From Flavobacteriales bacterium (GTDB lineage Bacteria > Bacteroidota > Bacteroidia > Flavobacteriales_F > PHOS-HE28): a DNA stretch of 64,000 nt. This document shows positions 61,836-64,000 of this stretch, piece after piece. Position 1 is the first letter of the stretch; each line of letters opens with the position of its first letter. The DNA lies in contig JADJXF010000009.1 in the NCBI GenBank assembly GCA_016715995.1, forward strand, positions 372,001-436,000. The letters run 5' to 3'. The notes under the pieces are model-generated. The model was not told the DNA's origin, did no database searches, and saw nothing but the letters and a program-made list of their open reading frames with translations. A program made the translations under genes and the position numbers.

Positions 61836-61976
61836 CAGGACACGGAGAAGGCGCCGCGAGGCGCCTTGTTCGTTCCAATCGGAACGAACGATTCGAAGTT
61901 CATCCCGGCGAAGGCCGGGGAATCCCTACGGGTCCGCAGGACACGGAGAAGGCGCCGCGAGGCGCCTTGTTCGTTC
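61822..61976 (+). repeat. Direct duplication of tRNA-Arg 3' end plus terminator (2 copies, 101 bases apart)
   Basis: Bases 61822-61875 (T-arm, acceptor 3' strand and terminator) recur at 61923-61976 with only two mismatches. Between them lies a perfect 9-bp hairpin (61868-61876 with 61881-61889) and a CCCGGC/GCCGGG hairpin. Confidence 0.9.
61848..61867 (+). terminator. tRNA-Arg terminator hairpin (second copy at 61949-61968)
   Basis: AAGGCGCC pairs with GGCGCCTT around GCGA; the identical hairpin at 61949-61968 also sits just after the stop of the convergent minus-strand operon and can serve it. Confidence 0.8.
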
Positions 61977-62280
61977 AGTGCGTCGCGAGCTTGCGCACCA
62001 TCTCCTGCGTGAGGCTGCTGGCATCGGGGCCGTAGGCGTTCACCAGGATCCCTTTGAGGCCATGCCGGGAAGAGCTGATGGCGTACACGATGCTCTGGTC
62101 CTGCGGGTCGCTGTTCCCCTCGAACCGGTGGAACTCATCGATGTGGAAGTCAGCGGGGTCGAGGCTTAGGGTGCGCGCGTCGCAGACGAGGCAATGCTCG
62201 GCCAGTGAGAGGTCATCGGAGTAGCCTCTGCGCTGCAGGTCATTCACCGCTTCGGACAGGGTGGAGTAGGCCGCGCTCAT
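61975..62280 (-). CDS. Conserved small protein often annotated as phosphoribosylpyrophosphate synthetase (101 aa)
   Basis: The sequence TLSEAVNDLQRRGYSDDLSL, the paired Cys HCLVCDARTLSL, DEFHRFEGNSDPQDQSIVYAISS and KGILVNAYGPDASSLTQEM match a ~100-residue family common in Bacteroidota and usually labelled phosphoribosylpyrophosphate synthetase. It lacks the PRPP-binding loop and the size of real Prs, so that label is almost certainly wrong and its function is unknown. It overlaps the beta-flower gene by 4 bases as the last gene of a four-gene operon. Confidence 0.88.
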   Translation of the reverse strand: MSAAYSTLSEAVNDLQRRGYSDDLSLAEHCLVCDARTLSLDPADFHIDEFHRFEGNSDPQDQSIVYAISSSRHGLKGILVNAYGPDASSLTQEMVRKLATH

Positions 62281-62726
62281 TCCCGCTGCGTGAAATAGAA
62301 GTAGAAGAAGAGGATCGCGGTGCGCTCCTCCACGCCGTCGATGCGGCCGATGGTCCTTCCGCTGCCATCGTAGAGGTAGTTCCCATCAATGCGGCCGATG
62401 GTTCTTCCGGATCCATCGTAGCTGTACTCCCCGTCCATGCGGCCGATGGTGCGACCGCTTCCATCATAGAAGTAGTTGCCGTCGGTACGGCCGATCGTCT
62501 TGCCGCTGCCATCGTATATGTAGTTGCCGTCCAGCCGCCCGATGGTGCGTCCGCTGCCGTCGTACACATACTTGCCATCGATGCGCCCGATGGTGCGCCC
62601 GCTGCCGTCATAGAAGTACTGAGCGGATAACGGGAGAACCGTACCAAGCGTGAGCAACGCAACCGCAATCACCTGCCGCGCCGACTGCACGATTCGCGGC
62701 CGCCGGTTCAAGCCAGAACTGATCAC
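62277..62726 (-). CDS. Exported repeat protein of the 5-fold beta-flower type (149 aa)
   Basis: A signal peptide (ending LPLSAQ near residue 36) is followed by six 16-residue repeats of the form YDGSGRTIGRIDGNY (48-base period), then a short hydrophobic tail (AILFFYFYF). Each repeat would form one petal of a small beta-flower. The family is found in Bacteroidota without known function. It lies between an SPFH gene and the small hypothetical gene, overlapping both by 4 bases. Confidence 0.88.
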   Translation of the reverse strand: MISSGLNRRPRIVQSARQVIAVALLTLGTVLPLSAQYFYDGSGRTIGRIDGKYVYDGSGRTIGRLDGNYIYDGSGKTIGRTDGNYFYDGSGRTIGRMDGEYSYDGSGRTIGRIDGNYLYDGSGRTIGRIDGVEERTAILFFYFYFTQRE

Positions 62727-63718
62727 TTGCTCAGCCCTTTGCTCGCATCCAGCATCTCCTTGATCCCGCCCAAGCTGCTGAGCACCCCGGTGGCCTCGTA
62801 GGGCATGTAGATCACCTTGTTGTTCTGGCCGCTGGTCATGCTGGTGAGCGTCTCCAGGTATTTCATGGCGATGAGGTAGTTGGCGGGATCGGCCTTCGCT
62901 CCGCTGATGGCCTGCGTCACCAGCTTGATGGCCTCGGCCTCGCCCTGCGCGCGGCGGATACGGGCCTGAGCATCGCCCTCGGCTTCCAGGATCTGGGCCT
63001 GCTTCTGTCCCTCGGCCTCGGTGATCTGCGCCTGTTGCACACCCTCTGCCTGCAGGATGGCCGCGCGCTTGCTGCCCTCGGCGTCGATGATCTGCGCCCG
63101 CTTATCGCGTTCGGCGCGCATCTGCTTCTCCATCGCCTCGCGGATGTCGCGCGGGGGGTTGATGTCCTGCAGTTCCACGCGGTTCACTTTCACGCCCCAC
63201 TTGTTGCTGGCCTCGTCGAGGATCGCACGCAGCTTGGCGTTGATGGTATCGCGGCTGGTGAGGCACTCGTCCAGGTCAAGCTCTCCGATCACGTTCCGGA
63301 GCGTGGTCTGCGTCAGCTTCTCGATGGCCAGCGGCAGGTTCTCGATCTCATACATCGCCTTCACCGGGTCCATCACCTGGAAATAGAGCAGCGCATTGAT
63401 CTCCGTCATCACGTTGTCCTTGGTGATCACATTCTGTCGCGGGAAGTCGTACACGGTCTCGCGCAGGTCGATCCGCTCCTTCTTCACGAACTGCACGTAC
63501 TTGTTGCCATCAGGCAGGTCGCGGGTGAAGCGGAAGATGATCTCGCGCGGCCTGTCGAACACCGGAATGATGATATTGAAGCCGGCGGTGAGCGTGGTAC
63601 GGTATTTCCCGAAGCGCTCAATGATCATCGCCTCGCTCTGCTGGATGATGCGCACGCCCTTGGCGATGATCACGAACGCGAAGAGGACGAGTAGCGCGGG
63701 AATGATGTAGTCGGTCAT
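62723..63718 (-). CDS. SPFH/band 7 (stomatin-like, QmcA-type) membrane protein (331 aa)
   Basis: One N-terminal helix (about 4-22) anchors a band 7 domain with the signatures AMIIERFGKYRTTLTAGFNI, RETVYDFPRQNVITKDNV, LRNVIGELDLDECLTSRDTI and GVKVNRVELQDINPPRDI. A long AEGxxQAQI coiled coil (about 205-260) forms the ring or cage wall. Such proteins oligomerise in membrane microdomains and partner with NfeD, which is encoded 2 bases upstream. A role in membrane quality control is known for the family. Confidence 0.94.
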   Translation of the reverse strand: MTDYIIPALLVLFAFVIIAKGVRIIQQSEAMIIERFGKYRTTLTAGFNIIIPVFDRPREIIFRFTRDLPDGNKYVQFVKKERIDLRETVYDFPRQNVITKDNVMTEINALLYFQVMDPVKAMYEIENLPLAIEKLTQTTLRNVIGELDLDECLTSRDTINAKLRAILDEASNKWGVKVNRVELQDINPPRDIREAMEKQMRAERDKRAQIIDAEGSKRAAILQAEGVQQAQITEAEGQKQAQILEAEGDAQARIRRAQGEAEAIKLVTQAISGAKADPANYLIAMKYLETLTSMTSGQNNKVIYMPYEATGVLSSLGGIKEMLDASKGLSK

Positions 63719-63720
63719 GG

Positions 63721-64000
63721 TCAGGCTTGTTCGAGGGGTTTCACGATCAGGGTGTTGCTCTCCACGCGCACCACTTCAATGGGGTCGCCGCTGCGGAGGG
63801 CGCGATCATTCACGCATTCGGCGCGCCAGTCGTCGCCAGCCACGGCCACACGGCCCAAGCGGAGGCTGGGCTCGAAATCCTCGGTGACGCGGCCGCGCTG
63901 GCCTACCAGCGCATCCACATTGGTGCGCACCCCGGTCTCCTTCCACATGCGCTTCATGAGGACCGGGCGCAGGGTGAAGAACGCGATGAGCGAAGCGGTA
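63721..64000 (-). CDS. NfeD-like protein (5' end beyond the window)
   Basis: The frame is open to the right edge. The visible C-terminal part has the end of a membrane helix (LIAFFTLRPVL) and an OB-fold NfeD domain (TNVDALVGQRGRVTEDF ... ALRSGDPIEVVRVESNTLIV). A Met at 63957 is in frame, but hydrophobic family-like sequence continues upstream of it, so the true start is outside. It is the first visible gene of the SPFH operon, 2 bases before the band 7 gene. Confidence 0.88.
   Translation of the reverse strand, partial: TASLIAFFTLRPVLMKRMWKETGVRTNVDALVGQRGRVTEDFEPSLRLGRVAVAGDDWRAECVNDRALRSGDPIEVVRVESNTLIVKPLEQA

Noticed and set aside
61975..62280. Genuine phosphoribosylpyrophosphate synthetase
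   Set aside because: At 101 residues it is a third of the size of Prs and lacks the PRPP and ATP motifs.
62290..62630. 48-bp repeats as CRISPR or regulatory array
   Set aside because: They encode the 16-residue beta-flower repeats in frame with a signal peptide.

Overview
The window is about 60% GC chromosomal DNA from a Bacteroidota bacterium, most likely a high-GC Flavobacteriales-type lineage. The evidence is a short Bacteroidota-type primary sigma factor (MRQLKITKS start), the long-form GAPDH, six proteins with type IX secretion (T9SS) C-terminal sorting domains plus a T9SS plug protein, bacillithiol synthase BshA, a complete Na+-NQR operon with ApbE, and -7 promoter elements of the TAnnTTTG/TAnnTTCG type instead of E. 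coli-type boxes. Shine-Dalgarno sequences are essentially absent. No phage, insertion sequence or CRISPR array is visible; this looks like ordinary chromosome with a few unstable repeat loci.

Layout. 1-3664: 3' part of a huge secreted protein with a cysteine-rich 33-residue tandem repeat, frame-broken in one repeat block. 3665-8156: a small ORF, then gap, rpoD and an HtrA protease on the minus strand. 8305-14529: dapF-mltG, a phosphohexomutase, a DUF2279 protein, a Nudix hydrolase, a TonB-like protein and an Smr protein. 14605-14999: RNase P RNA. 15115-24477: envelope proteins, a CsgG-like lipoprotein, a FecCD-type ABC permease and ATPase, MscL, a DUF349 operon and a SpoIIE-type phosphatase. 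24619-33460: T9SS cargo, pruA, a SulP transporter with carbonic anhydrase, apaG and the T9SS plug protein. 33517-40567: nqrABCDEF-apbE. 40604-45811: a small Cys protein, bshA, a thioredoxin-like lipid/redox protein and prfC. 45915-51988: three T9SS cargo genes in a row, a structured non-coding stretch and a relic of a fourth cargo gene. 52179-61713: a membrane protein, plsY, a 2,078-residue envelope protein, clpS, an M48 lipoprotein protease and a DUF218 protein. 61762-64000: tRNA-Arg(ACG), then a minus-strand nfeD/SPFH/beta-flower operon that runs off the right edge.

Genes that act together: NqrB and NqrC carry the SGAT and SGGT threonines that ApbE flavinylates, and apbE overlaps nqrF. SulP and carbonic anhydrase probably form a bicarbonate uptake/hydration pair. 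The plug protein serves the same T9SS that exports the six cargo proteins. The SPFH protein and NfeD form a standard membrane pair.

Most notable: nqrA has a single in-frame TAA where the family has a conserved Tyr. The Cys-repeat gene has a cluster of almost exclusively 1-3 base deletions in one copy of a 667-bp duplication, which suggests unpolished long-read sequence. Many genes have their -7 element 4-7 bases before the start codon, implying leaderless mRNAs. The 2,078-residue protein joins TPR, PD40, a very long coiled coil, a LQPST microsatellite and two SPOR-like domains. The 3' end of the tRNA gene and its terminator are duplicated. One T9SS gene (50408-51988) looks mosaic in base composition.
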